This document shows, piece after piece, positions 17,113-25,305 of a stretch of DNA of 64,000 bases. Made by a program: the position numbers and the translations under genes. The notes under the pieces were generated by a model. The model was not told the DNA's origin, did not search any database, and was given only the letters and a program-made list of their open reading frames with translations. Origin of the DNA: Tindallia magadiensis (lineage in GTDB: Bacteria > Bacillota > Clostridia > Peptostreptococcales > Tindalliaceae); contig NZ_FOQA01000008.1 in NCBI RefSeq assembly GCF_900113635.1, positions 33,169-97,168 of the forward strand, written 5' to 3'. Numbering within the stretch: the stretch's first letter is position 1; every line of letters starts with the position of its first letter.

Positions 17113-18258
17113 CTATTCCATTTGTTTTTTCGCTAACCTGTAACTTACATAAGGTGATATTAAATTATACCCCAAGAAAATGGTAAAAATAGGGGAGGTA
17201 TAGTCCTCATAAAAAAAGAATACCAATAAATAAAAAATACATCTGCCTGTTGTAAGCAGCAAGACTCTGGTGGCCAGGTTTCCAAGAACATCTCTTTCGT
17301 CTTCTGAATATTGTTTGGCATAATAGATCTGGGCTCCTGTAAGGGGTTTGTTAAAAAAAGCATCTCCCAATCCCACGGTCAGGCTAAAAACAACAAAGGT
17401 CCAAAAATCTGGTTTGAATAATACGGCAATGGAAAGACCAAGGGCTAAAACCCCTATTTGCGTAAGGGTTTTTCTGGTGAAATGACTTCTTAGCTTCAAG
17501 TAAACCATATACAATAGGATGGAGGCAATGGCAAAAGCCGTGTTCAGATAACCCATTACCACTTCACTTCGGGTAAAGGAATATAAGAAGACGCTATTGG
17601 CCATGATAATAAACTGGCCATAAGGAGCGTGGATGGCATGGGTCAGAAGGATCCGTTTTTGATCTTTGCATCGAAACATCTTTTTAATATTAATGCGAAA
17701 CATACTCTGAATATTGGTTTTTGGAAGGAAAATTCCATTGACCATTTGTGCTGTGACTAATAATAACAAGACATAAATCATAGCATTAAATCCGAACCGA
17801 CTGATCACTATACCAGATAAAACTGGTGTGCCGATAGAAGAAGCTTTGGTGACCATTCCGACCATGCTCATAAACGTATCGGCTTCTTCCCTATCCAATT
17901 GGTAGGCTTGGTAGTAATTCATATTAAAAAAGAACAGGCCGTCACCTATTCCTCCAAATATTCCCATCAATGCCGCATAATCATTGACACCTTCCTGAAA
18001 AATAGCTGTAATCGTAAATAACATAATAAATGCAAGAGAAGATCCTATGTAATTTAATTTCATATTAACCAATGCAATCTTATTAGCTATATAGAAAGAT
18101 AAGAAGGCAGCCGTATAGTTAAACATATTAAAAAGAGCTACTCCTTGTATGCTTTCTCCTGTCTGCCAAAGGTAAATATTAACAAAAATCATAATAAAAC
18201 TTTTGAAAATGGAATAGATGGCCTGACTAAACACCATCTTTTTAATACTATCACCCAC
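17113..18258 (-). CDS. MFS transporter of the ureide locus
   Basis: A protein of about 381 aa with about 11-12 hydrophobic segments and a central cytoplasmic loop (MFRINIKKMFRCKDQKR) between the two halves, as in the major facilitator superfamily. The frame extends to an ATG at 18291, but AAAGGAGTG lies 8 nt before a GTG at 18258, and the ATG itself falls inside the left arm of an 11-bp inverted repeat with no proper ribosome site. I therefore prefer 18258. It is 10 nt upstream of the regulator gene. Transport of a ureide, oxamate or a related anion is a contextual guess. Confidence 0.8.
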   Translation of the reverse strand: MGDSIKKMVFSQAIYSIFKSFIMIFVNIYLWQTGESIQGVALFNMFNYTAAFLSFYIANKIALVNMKLNYIGSSLAFIMLFTITAIFQEGVNDYAALMGIFGGIGDGLFFFNMNYYQAYQLDREEADTFMSMVGMVTKASSIGTPVLSGIVISRFGFNAMIYVLLLLVTAQMVNGIFLPKTNIQSMFRINIKKMFRCKDQKRILLTHAIHAPYGQFIIMANSVFLYSFTRSEVVMGYLNTAFAIASILLYMVYLKLRSHFTRKTLTQIGVLALGLSIAVLFKPDFWTFVVFSLTVGLGDAFFNKPLTGAQIYYAKQYSEDERDVLGNLATRVLLLTTGRCIFYLLVFFFYEDYTSPIFTIFLGYNLISPYVSYRLAKKQME

Positions 18259-18285
18259 TGGTTTCACTCCTTTATCAATGATAAA

Positions 18286-18327
18286 TTGCATCCCTTAGAA
18301 GAGTCAGAAAGATGACAAGGGATGCAA
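18286..18327. promoter_or_regulatory. Perfect 11-bp inverted repeat upstream of the MFS gene
   Basis: TTGCATCCCTT (18286-18296) and AAGGGATGCAA (18317-18327) are exact complements separated by 20 nt. No T-run follows on either strand, so termination is unlikely. The position just upstream of the MFS-regulator pair fits an operator or an mRNA element. Confidence 0.5.
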
Positions 18328-18398
18328 CCAATTATACGCACAAGTGTTGTAAGCATTTAAAGGAAGAAGGCTTATGGGAATAGCCTTAAAGATTAGGT

Positions 18399-19361
18399 TT
18401 AATCGTTAACAATGGTAGTGCCCGTTTTGCCTTCAATTCCTTCTTTGGCTTTTTCTAAAGAGGTGATCAATGTTTCTCGTCCTGGTGCTGATTCCACAAA
18501 TCGTAAGGCGGTTTTCATTTTTGGAAGCATTGATCCGGGAGCAAAATGTCCTTCTTCAATATACTGGTAAACCTCCTCTTTTGTCAATCTTGTCAATTCT
18601 TTTTGGTTTGGTTTTCCAAAGTGAATGGCGACTCTTTCTACGGCTGTTAAGATAATCAGTAAATCTACGTCCATCAGTTCTGCCATTTTTGCCGATATAA
18701 AATCTTTATCCACCACAGCTGGAACGCCTTCCAATACACCATTTCCTCTGTCAACCACCGGAATACCGCCACCTCCGCCAGCGATCACCACATGGTTCTG
18801 GTCTACCAAGCTTTTGATTAGATTGGCTTCCACCACATCCAAAGGTTCTGGAGACGCCACCATTCTTCGATAACCACGTCCTGAATCTTCCTTCATGACG
18901 AATCCTTTTTCTTTTTCCATTTTTTCAGCTTCTTCTTTAGAATAAAAAGAACCTACCGGCTTTGTCGGATTTTGAAATCCGGGATCTTTTTCATCCACTA
19001 CTACTTGAGTGACCACCGTAGCCACTTCTTTTTTGATGCCTCGTTTTACCATTTCTTCACGAATGCTTTGCTGCAAATGGTAGCCAATATATCCCTGAGA
19101 CATCGCACCACATTCTGGAAATGGCATCATTTCATTTTTCTTATCCGTTGCGGCGGCTGTTTCATAAGCCGCTACGATCTGACCTACCTGCGGACCATTT
19201 CCGTGGATGATAATGACTTCGTTTCCTTCTTCAATCAAATCCACAATGGGCTTGGCTGTCTCTTTTGCTGTTTGTAACTGGGCCTTAGCCGTAGTATCAT
19301 TAGGATCTGCCTGCAAGGCATTTCCTCCTAAAGCGATAACAATTCGTTTTTTATCTCTCAT
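18399..19361 (-). CDS. arcC: Carbamate kinase
   Basis: A 320-aa member of the amino-acid-kinase family with the carbamate kinase signatures IVIALGGNALQ at the N-terminus, IIHGNGPQVGQI (about 50-61), ECGAMSQGYIGYHLQQ and VIAGGGGGIPVV (about 212-223). It converts carbamoyl phosphate and ADP to ATP, CO2 and ammonia. In this locus the carbamoyl phosphate would come from oxalurate phosphorolysis by AllFGH, the same logic as E. coli AllK. This would be a substrate-level phosphorylation step. It stands alone between two hairpin-bearing gaps, so it may have its own promoter. The ribosome site is weak. Confidence 0.93.
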   Translation of the reverse strand: MRDKKRIVIALGGNALQADPNDTTAKAQLQTAKETAKPIVDLIEEGNEVIIIHGNGPQVGQIVAAYETAAATDKKNEMMPFPECGAMSQGYIGYHLQQSIREEMVKRGIKKEVATVVTQVVVDEKDPGFQNPTKPVGSFYSKEEAEKMEKEKGFVMKEDSGRGYRRMVASPEPLDVVEANLIKSLVDQNHVVIAGGGGGIPVVDRGNGVLEGVPAVVDKDFISAKMAELMDVDLLIILTAVERVAIHFGKPNQKELTRLTKEEVYQYIEEGHFAPGSMLPKMKTALRFVESAPGRETLITSLEKAKEGIEGKTGTTIVND

Positions 19362-19455
19362 TTTTCTTCAGCTGACCTTGATCTTGAATCAGCTGCACCT
19401 CCTTTTCGTATGTTTTTGTTTTATATGTCTTATTGAGTTTTTTGTTAGGAAAGAG

Positions 19456-19486
19456 CAAGTATCCATATCGATAATATGGATACTTG
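19456..19486. other. Perfect 13-bp hairpin between permease and carbamate kinase genes
   Basis: CAAGTATCCATAT (19456-19468) and ATATGGATACTTG (19474-19486) are exact complements around the 5-nt loop CGATA. On the minus strand the stem is followed by CTCTTTCC, not a clean T-run. It could be a poor terminator behind the permease, an operator or an mRNA-stabilising stem. Confidence 0.55.
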
Positions 19487-19608
19487 TGGTTACTTTCTAT
19501 CATTGCTATCAAAGCCTTGTGATATTTACTTTTTTTGCTATGGTATATACTTTTTAAATGATTGTTTTTTCTAGCATCATGACTTTTTCTAAGGTGTTAT
19601 GCTAAGCT

Positions 19609-20862
19609 TTATTCTACATCAGCACCTGGTAAAATAAGGTTCAACAAAACTCCAGATACAGCGGCAATAACCATAGAACTAAATTCGATATCTCCTATTT
19701 GAAAACCAACTCCACCAACACCAAGTACTAAAATAACAGAAGCAACAATAAGGTTTCTAGATTTCATAAAGTTAACTTTGTTTTCAACAACGGTTCTAAC
19801 ACCAACAGCGGCGATCATTCCGTATAGCAAGACTGATATTCCACCAATAACTGGTACTGGAATCGTATGAATCGCTGCTTCGATTTTAGGAATAAAAGAT
19901 AAGGCAATGGCCCAAACAGCTCCCATACTGACAACAAAAGTGGCATAAACTCTTGTTAAGGCTAATACCCCTACGTTTTCTCCATAAGTTGTCAATGAAG
20001 GACCACCAAGGAATCCGGATAGCATCGTAGCTACCCCGCCACCATAAAAGGTTCTTGGAATTCCTGGATCTTTTCGAAGGTCTTTACCAATAGTACTTCC
20101 AATGGCCAATACATCTCCAAAATGCTCAATGATTGAAACAATAGCGGCTGGTGCTACCAATAATAAGGCCGTTGAATTAAATACTGGAAGGGTAAACCCT
20201 GGAACTCCTACCATGCTGGCTTCAGCAACTTGTGAACCATCTACCAAATTAAAAGCTAAGGAAGCGATGTATCCTGCTACTAAACCGATAACAATCGGTA
20301 ATACTTTAATCATGCCTCGTCCCCATATGTTGACGATAACAGCAACACCTAGGGTGATTAAAGCAACTCCCCAGTGACCGCTGGCCATATCAATCCCTAC
20401 CGGCGCCAAACTTAAACCAATGATCATGATAATAGGTCCTGTTACCACTGGCGGGAAAATTCTTTTTACTTTTTCAGGTCCGGCTATTTCCATCAGATAT
20501 CCTACAATAACATATGTAAGACCGGCCAGAATAATACCACCCTGTGCTGCCTGAAGTCCTACCTGCTCACCTGCAATAATCAAGGGACCAATAAAGGCGA
20601 AAGAAGATCCTAAAAATCCGGGTACTTTTCCTTTTGTGAAATAGTGGAAGATAAGGGTTCCAATTCCTACTGAAAATAATGTTGCGGATACGCTGAGTCC
20701 TGTTAGTAAGGGAACTAAGATACAAGCACCAAACATGGCCAAGGTGTGCTGAAATCCTAGCAGAACTTGTTGCCCCTTGTTAAAATTTCCGGATAAATCC
20801 TCTGCTGATGCAAATTCCGGATCTGCTCCCATTACTTGATTTTTTTCAGAATCATTACTCAT
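19609..20862 (-). CDS. NCS2-family nucleobase (uracil/xanthine) permease
   Basis: A 417-aa membrane protein with about 12-14 hydrophobic segments. The NCS2 signature region is present: FPPVVTGPIIMIIGLSLAPVGI at about 135-156 and the substrate-site region IVSIIEHFGDVLAIGSTIGKDLRKDPG with the conserved Glu-His pair. Typical substrates are uracil, xanthine or uric acid taken up with a proton. GAGGAGGAG precedes the ATG. As the most upstream gene of the ureide locus it suggests the cluster starts from an imported nucleobase or a similar cyclic ureide. The family cannot be resolved to one substrate by eye. Confidence 0.9.
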   Translation of the reverse strand: MSNDSEKNQVMGADPEFASAEDLSGNFNKGQQVLLGFQHTLAMFGACILVPLLTGLSVSATLFSVGIGTLIFHYFTKGKVPGFLGSSFAFIGPLIIAGEQVGLQAAQGGIILAGLTYVIVGYLMEIAGPEKVKRIFPPVVTGPIIMIIGLSLAPVGIDMASGHWGVALITLGVAVIVNIWGRGMIKVLPIVIGLVAGYIASLAFNLVDGSQVAEASMVGVPGFTLPVFNSTALLLVAPAAIVSIIEHFGDVLAIGSTIGKDLRKDPGIPRTFYGGGVATMLSGFLGGPSLTTYGENVGVLALTRVYATFVVSMGAVWAIALSFIPKIEAAIHTIPVPVIGGISVLLYGMIAAVGVRTVVENKVNFMKSRNLIVASVILVLGVGGVGFQIGDIEFSSMVIAAVSGVLLNLILPGADVE

Positions 20863-21473
20863 GTACTCTCCTCCTCGTTTTGTTTTTTAATGACAACGTT
20901 CTCCTTTCTTATCAATAAGCATCCCCGAAAACTCCTTTTATAATTGTATCATGTCTTTTATGATTCCTTAGAAACTATTTTCTCTATATTTAAAAAATAA
21001 TTTCTAACCGATTTTACTGGTTGGCTCTCGGGGGTACTATGATGACTTTCATTACTTAATCTATATTTAATTAATTGATCTTTTCAATTTTCTAATAACT
21101 TTAAGAAGATTCCATTTACTTTGTTTATATTATATCAAATCAGCCCTTGTTATTTATTCACAACATTTTATTGAAATTTATAGACTTTTTGGAACTCTTT
21201 AACAATGCTCCCTATAAAACTTTGTATTTTACAGGTTTATGGCTTATAAAAAGTAGGGAAAATAATGCTTTTTTTTGTTTTTTTATTTAACAGCAAGTGA
21301 TTTTCGCTAAAAATGCTTTTGCAATTGGATTTATTTTAGGATACACTTCCAGTAATGAGTACTTTTGCACCAGCGCCTAAAAATCCCGTTTACAGAAAGG
21401 TGGGAAAAAGAAAATTAGGTTTGATTCGACATCAATGAACGGTTATGTTAAATGAAAAAAGGAGTGAATAGCA
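20863..21473. other. 611-bp gene-free divergent region
   Basis: AT-rich DNA between the permease (minus) and the chemoreceptor (plus), expected to hold both promoters. On the minus strand TGATACAAT near 20945-20953 could be an extended -10 for the permease. No purine-riboswitch core, repeat or strong terminator was recognised. Confidence 0.5.
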
Positions 21474-23102
21474 ATGAAAAACAGAAGCATTTTTCTGGCT
21501 GGTACCGGCCTCATAATGGTAGCGGTAAACCTGATCATTTTTCATCTCATTGGAGCCCATCTATCCATTGGCCTTCAAATATTGGCAGGGATTCTTGCTA
21601 ATACAATGATCCTTTACGCCTACCGTCGATGGGAAGATCAATTGCGAGCTAAAGATCTGTCATCCATCACAGAAGTGTTAAAGGATTATAGTAATGGTAA
21701 CTTTTTATCAGATACAAAAAACATCCCCAGTGAATCCATTTTTGCAAAGGATCTAATAGAAACCCTCCCAAAATTGGAAGAAACGATGAAAGGTCTTTTA
21801 TATCAAGTATTGCTTTCTGAAGTGCAACTGAAAAATTTCGCCGGCCAGTTACGACAAGTTGCATCTCTGAATTTAGAAGCGATGGAAGGAATTTTTTCAA
21901 ATATTGAAACCATCAACCAAGACCTTCATAAAAGTGCTACCGAAGCCGAAGAAAATGCTTCTATTTCTCAGGAATTACTAGGTACAAATATTGAATCCCT
22001 TGAAAATACCAGAACTTTTAAGGAATTAACAGATGAATCCAAGGAAAAAATTCTACATAATACCAAAGGCATTGACTTAACCCTTAATGAAGCAAAGGCT
22101 ATCGAATCCTTAATGAGTGAAACAGCGGAGGAAGTAAACAATTTAGAACATCTATTAATGATGATCAGTGAGATGAGCAATGAAATTAAAGCTATTTCAG
22201 AACAAACAAATTTACTTTCTCTCAATGCGTCTATTGAAGCTGCCCGTAGCGGAAGTGCCGGCCATGGTTTTGCTGTAGTAGCCCAGGAAGTAAAAAAATT
22301 AGCAGAAGAAAGTGATGAAACGTCTCAACGTATTGGAGATCATTTAGATCAGATTAAAAAAAGTTTCAAAAACTTGCAGCAAGGAGCTTTTACTTGCGCA
22401 AAACAATCGGTTTCCATTAAAAATCAAAGTGAAAATGCAGGAAAAGAATTAACTACCATTCAATCTTCTATGGAAGAAATCACTACCCAAATTCACCGAA
22501 TCTCCTCCAGTATGGAAGAACAAAATGTAGCGATTGAAAGTTTAGCCACTAATATTAATAATAATGCCTTATTTACCAATAATTTAGAAAAAATGATGAG
22601 CGAAATGAGAGGTAAAATTGAATGTCAGGTGACTAATGAAAAAGAAAACATTCATCATGCCCAGGATATTATGGATGTTTCTGCCCGTTTTTCTGCTTTT
22701 ACTAAAAAACTGGAACAACAAGTAGATAGTGAGCTTCTGAAAGTGGCTCACAAAGTAGCTGAACTGGAAGCCAATGGAGTTGTTGATAATGCTTATCTGG
22801 AAAAGCTTGCCAAAGAAGCGAATATTTCCGAGTTTTATATTTTGAACGAAAAAGGAGTCACGGAATATTGCAATAATCCGATGGGAATAGGCTTTACGAT
22901 AGAAAATGATCCAGAATCCCAAGCTTATGAATTTTATCAAATTCTTGAAGATAAGAATAAAGAAGTGGTTCAAAGTATTCAAAAAAGAGATATTGACGGT
23001 GAATATTACAAGTTCACCGGAGTTTCCAAACAGAACAAGAGAGGAATTATTCAGGTAGGTGTTAATATTAAAGACCTTCTTAACTTCAAAGGTTTATCCT
23101 AA
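21474..23102 (+). CDS. Methyl-accepting chemotaxis protein with C-terminal sensor domain
   Basis: A 542-aa protein with two N-terminal transmembrane helices (about 5-24 and 30-49) joined by only a few residues, so there is almost no extracytoplasmic sensor. A long coiled-coil signalling domain follows, with the conserved hairpin tip [20 protein letters not shown] at about 243-262 and [16 protein letters not shown] after it. Residues about 415-540 form an extra soluble domain ([39 protein letters not shown]) that looks like a PAS/Cache-type fold. Ligand sensing is thus probably cytoplasmic and C-terminal. AAAAGGAG precedes the ATG. A strong terminator follows at 23169. Confidence 0.88.
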   Translation: MKNRSIFLAGTGLIMVAVNLIIFHLIGAHLSIGLQILAGILANTMILYAYRRWEDQLRAKDLSSITEVLKDYSNGNFLSDTKNIPSESIFAKDLIETLPKLEETMKGLLYQVLLSEVQLKNFAGQLRQVASLNLEAMEGIFSNIETINQDLHKSATEAEENASISQELLGTNIESLENTRTFKELTDESKEKILHNTKGIDLTLNEAKAIESLMSETAEEVNNLEHLLMMISEMSNEIKAISEQTNLLSLNASIEAARSGSAGHGFAVVAQEVKKLAEESDETSQRIGDHLDQIKKSFKNLQQGAFTCAKQSVSIKNQSENAGKELTTIQSSMEEITTQIHRISSSMEEQNVAIESLATNINNNALFTNNLEKMMSEMRGKIECQVTNEKENIHHAQDIMDVSARFSAFTKKLEQQVDSELLKVAHKVAELEANGVVDNAYLEKLAKEANISEFYILNEKGVTEYCNNPMGIGFTIENDPESQAYEFYQILEDKNKEVVQSIQKRDIDGEYYKFTGVSKQNKRGIIQVGVNIKDLLNFKGLS

Positions 23103-23168
23103 AAGAAAATATCCACTAGAAACTAAAAATCCTGTTTATAGCATTTCAGAACTATTATAAAGGATATT

Positions 23169-23214
23169 AAAAAAATTCCCAGTCTTTCTGAGTATAAAGA
23201 CTGGGAATTTTTTT
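23169..23214 (+). terminator. Intrinsic terminator after the chemoreceptor gene
   Basis: AATTCCCAGTCTTT pairs perfectly with AAAGACTGGGAATT around an 8-nt loop, flanked by A and T runs. A clear rho-independent terminator that could also act on the opposite strand. Confidence 0.9.
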
Positions 23215-23361
23215 CTGTTTTTGCAATTTAATGGTTTATAAGGTAAACTGCTAATAGATCAAGTCTTTTATCATCAAAGGTTAAGCGACATACCAATAGG
23301 TCCTCCCTTCTACTTATGCTGATCGGTATCTATACTCAACAAACTTAAAGGAGGCTTTCAA

Positions 23362-24288
23362 ATGAAACCCAATCCATCCCACCTAAATAAAGTGTTCCCT
23401 AAGCTGCTTATTTTTAGTTTGCTCTGTCTGATGTTATATCAACAGATGTCTTTAAGCCAACGTATTGGAGATATTCATGAAGAACTTCTCTTCGCTTCCA
23501 ATCGAAATGATATTTCTCGAGTCATGGATGAGCTAAAAGAAACACTAAATCAAGACCATTGGGTTGTCTATGACCACTGGCAGATCGACAACATCAATAA
23601 AGACGACTCACTCATCACCCTTCAATACGAATGGTCTTTATCTGAAACAACCGATGAGGCTGAAATCAGTTTGCAGCTTCAGCCCCTGTCGAAAGATCAA
23701 GAACCAGCCGGTGATTGGAAGAAACTTCCTGCTACTTCTATTGGCATTAATTCCTACCGAGCTTTTATGGATGTAACAGCTTTTCAAAATTATCGCATTC
23801 AAATTGTTTCTGAGGGAGATTATCAGCATTCCAGCCAAACGATTTCTATTCCCTCTTATCTACACCAGCCACCGAATTTAGTGCCTGCTTTCACTTCAAT
23901 CAGCCATCGGAACAAACCTGATTTTAGGGAAGGAGATGTGGAGATAGGCTTTTCTATGTTTTACCAGAAAGATTATTATGATGATCCTTATTCACCGAGA
24001 GAGCCACATCCCTCTTTAAATTTTATTCCCAAAAAAGCAAAGGCTTATTTTCATATTGACGGACAGGTAATTGAAAAAGAATTATTGTTAGAAGAAAAAG
24101 AGAAGAGCCATATGCCTCAGGGTGAGTTTCCTGATTATTATTCTAATATATGGACCTTGTCTTTCCCCGCTTTTTCCTCAGATTCCTTAGAAGAGTTATG
24201 GATAGAAATTACTTATGAAAATGAATTCCTTTTTACAAAAGATTATACAGATTTACTGTATAATCACTTCCCTCATTTATCTAAATAA
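23362..24288 (+). CDS. Membrane-anchored exported protein, unrecognised family (paralogue of 1914-2837)
   Basis: A 308-aa protein with an N-terminal signal-anchor (about residues 13-27, KLLIFSLLCLMLYQQ) and an extracytoplasmic remainder. AAAGGAGG lies before the ATG. It shares with the 1914 gene product the LQYEWSL motif (about 90-96), an early helical segment with a conserved W-x-V stretch, HRNKPDFREGDVEIGF matching HSNEPNYQTGDKYIGF, FIPKKAKAYF matching YLPKTVEAEF, and IWTLSFPA matching LWILDFPA. Length and order of motifs are the same, so they are paralogues placed about 20 kb apart. Function unknown. The gene runs against the leading-strand direction of its neighbours. Confidence 0.72.
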   Translation: MKPNPSHLNKVFPKLLIFSLLCLMLYQQMSLSQRIGDIHEELLFASNRNDISRVMDELKETLNQDHWVVYDHWQIDNINKDDSLITLQYEWSLSETTDEAEISLQLQPLSKDQEPAGDWKKLPATSIGINSYRAFMDVTAFQNYRIQIVSEGDYQHSSQTISIPSYLHQPPNLVPAFTSISHRNKPDFREGDVEIGFSMFYQKDYYDDPYSPREPHPSLNFIPKKAKAYFHIDGQVIEKELLLEEKEKSHMPQGEFPDYYSNIWTLSFPAFSSDSLEELWIEITYENEFLFTKDYTDLLYNHFPHLSK

Positions 24289-24329
24289 AATCCAAAACCT
24301 CTACACCTCTTAAATGCCAATTATTTCAG

Positions 24330-24363
24330 CCCAGTGTTTCACGTGAAACACTGGGATTTTTTT
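24330..24363 (+). terminator. Hairpin terminator with an embedded parS site
   Basis: A 26-bp perfect palindrome (CCCAGTG...CACTGGG, 24330-24355) followed by seven Ts on the plus strand, just downstream of the gene at 23362. The centre of the stem is a complete parS sequence. Confidence 0.75.
24335..24350. promoter_or_regulatory. parS site 1 (ParB/Spo0J binding)
   Basis: TGTTTCACGTGAAACA matches the bacterial parS consensus (TGTTNCACGTGAAACA) exactly, 16 of 16. It lies about 7 kb from dnaA on the origin-proximal left arm, the usual place for parS in Firmicutes. Confidence 0.92.
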
Positions 24364-24461
24364 GGCTAACCTCTTCTTCTGTAAGATGGTTTTTTCTTCA
24401 TTATCTTAACATTGAGCTGATTCTTAGATTATTGATACCATCCTAAGAATCCTGCATAAAG

Positions 24462-24477
24462 TGTTTCACGTGAAACA
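24462..24477. promoter_or_regulatory. parS site 2 (ParB/Spo0J binding)
   Basis: A second exact TGTTTCACGTGAAACA, extended to a 22-bp perfect palindrome at 24459-24480 and 127 bp from site 1 in the same gap. Between them is a 9-bp inverted repeat (24419-24427 with 24443-24451). Confidence 0.92.
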
Positions 24478-24484
24478 CTTGACT

Positions 24485-24518
24485 AAAAAGCCTCTATATC
24501 AATACATAGAGGCTTTTT
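24485..24518. terminator. Bidirectional terminator between rsmG and the parS region
   Basis: AAAAAGCCTCTAT pairs with ATAGAGGCTTTTT around an 8-nt loop. The A and T runs on both sides allow termination of rsmG (minus) and of plus-strand transcripts. Confidence 0.88.
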
Positions 24519-24542
24519 AATTCTTGCATTTTATGATGTTTT

Positions 24543-25277
24543 TTATAGCGAATTAAGAATTGGTTTTTTGGAAGGAGTTCCTGCTTTTCTTGGATAAGTT
24601 TTTTGAGTGGCCTTTGTTTTCCGAAACACTAATAATTGATGATTTAAATCTGTAAAAGGTACCTTTACTTCTAGGCTGTCTTCTAATTGAACAGAGAAAA
24701 CCTGCATGGCTCTTTTAGCCTCTTCTATTTCTTCTTTCCACTGAGGTCCCTTTTGACAAAAGAACCATCCATCTACTTTCAAAAATGGAATGGTGTATTC
24801 TAATAGTACCGGCAAAGAAGCTACTGCTCTTGACACAACCGCATCAAAGTTTTCTCTGTAAAACTTTTGCCTGGCAGCTTCTTCTGCTCTGGCATGAACT
24901 AAGTCTAATGAGGTGAGTCCCAAGGTTTCTTTTACTTTTTCTAAAAAAACCAACCTTTTATTTAAGGAGTCCATTAACACAAAAGACTGTTCTGGAAATA
25001 AAATTTTTAGAGGAATTCCCGGAAAACCAGCTCCCGTTCCTAAGTCTAACATATGATGACATTTTCCATAGGTTGGATAGAGGGAGCAGGTGGCCGAATC
25101 AAGAAAATGATGAGTAAGGATTTCATCCGCATCTTTGATTGCTGTCAGGTTCATCTTTTGATTCCATTCCTGCAAAAGTTCTAAGTAATCTTTAAACTGA
25201 TTAAGTTGGTGATCCGTTAAAGAAAACCCAATTTCTTCCATTCCGTCTTTCATTCTTTCTTTCTGCTTCTCATTCAT
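24543..25277 (-). CDS. rsmG: 16S rRNA (guanine-N7) methyltransferase RsmG (GidB)
   Basis: A 244-aa methyltransferase that modifies G527 (E. coli numbering) of 16S rRNA in the cytosol. The SAM-binding motif MLDLGTGAGFPGIPLKILFP lies at about residues 71-90, and the GidB core motifs HHFLDSAT, FVLMDSLNKRLVFLEKV and DAVVSRAVASLPVLLEY are present. Length is normal for the family. GGGAGGTGG precedes the ATG. It is the last gene of the conserved origin-left cluster, 28 nt after mnmG. In many Firmicutes noc or parAB follow here; in this genome they do not, although parS sites do. Confidence 0.95.
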   Translation of the reverse strand: MNEKQKERMKDGMEEIGFSLTDHQLNQFKDYLELLQEWNQKMNLTAIKDADEILTHHFLDSATCSLYPTYGKCHHMLDLGTGAGFPGIPLKILFPEQSFVLMDSLNKRLVFLEKVKETLGLTSLDLVHARAEEAARQKFYRENFDAVVSRAVASLPVLLEYTIPFLKVDGWFFCQKGPQWKEEIEEAKRAMQVFSVQLEDSLEVKVPFTDLNHQLLVFRKTKATQKTYPRKAGTPSKKPILNSL

Positions 25278-25305
25278 TCTCTATCCCACCTCCCATTTGA
25301 AACTT

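Noticed and set aside
20863..21000. Purine riboswitch upstream of the nucleobase permease
   Set aside because: The conserved loop-loop and junction sequences of the purine aptamer could not be found on the minus strand.
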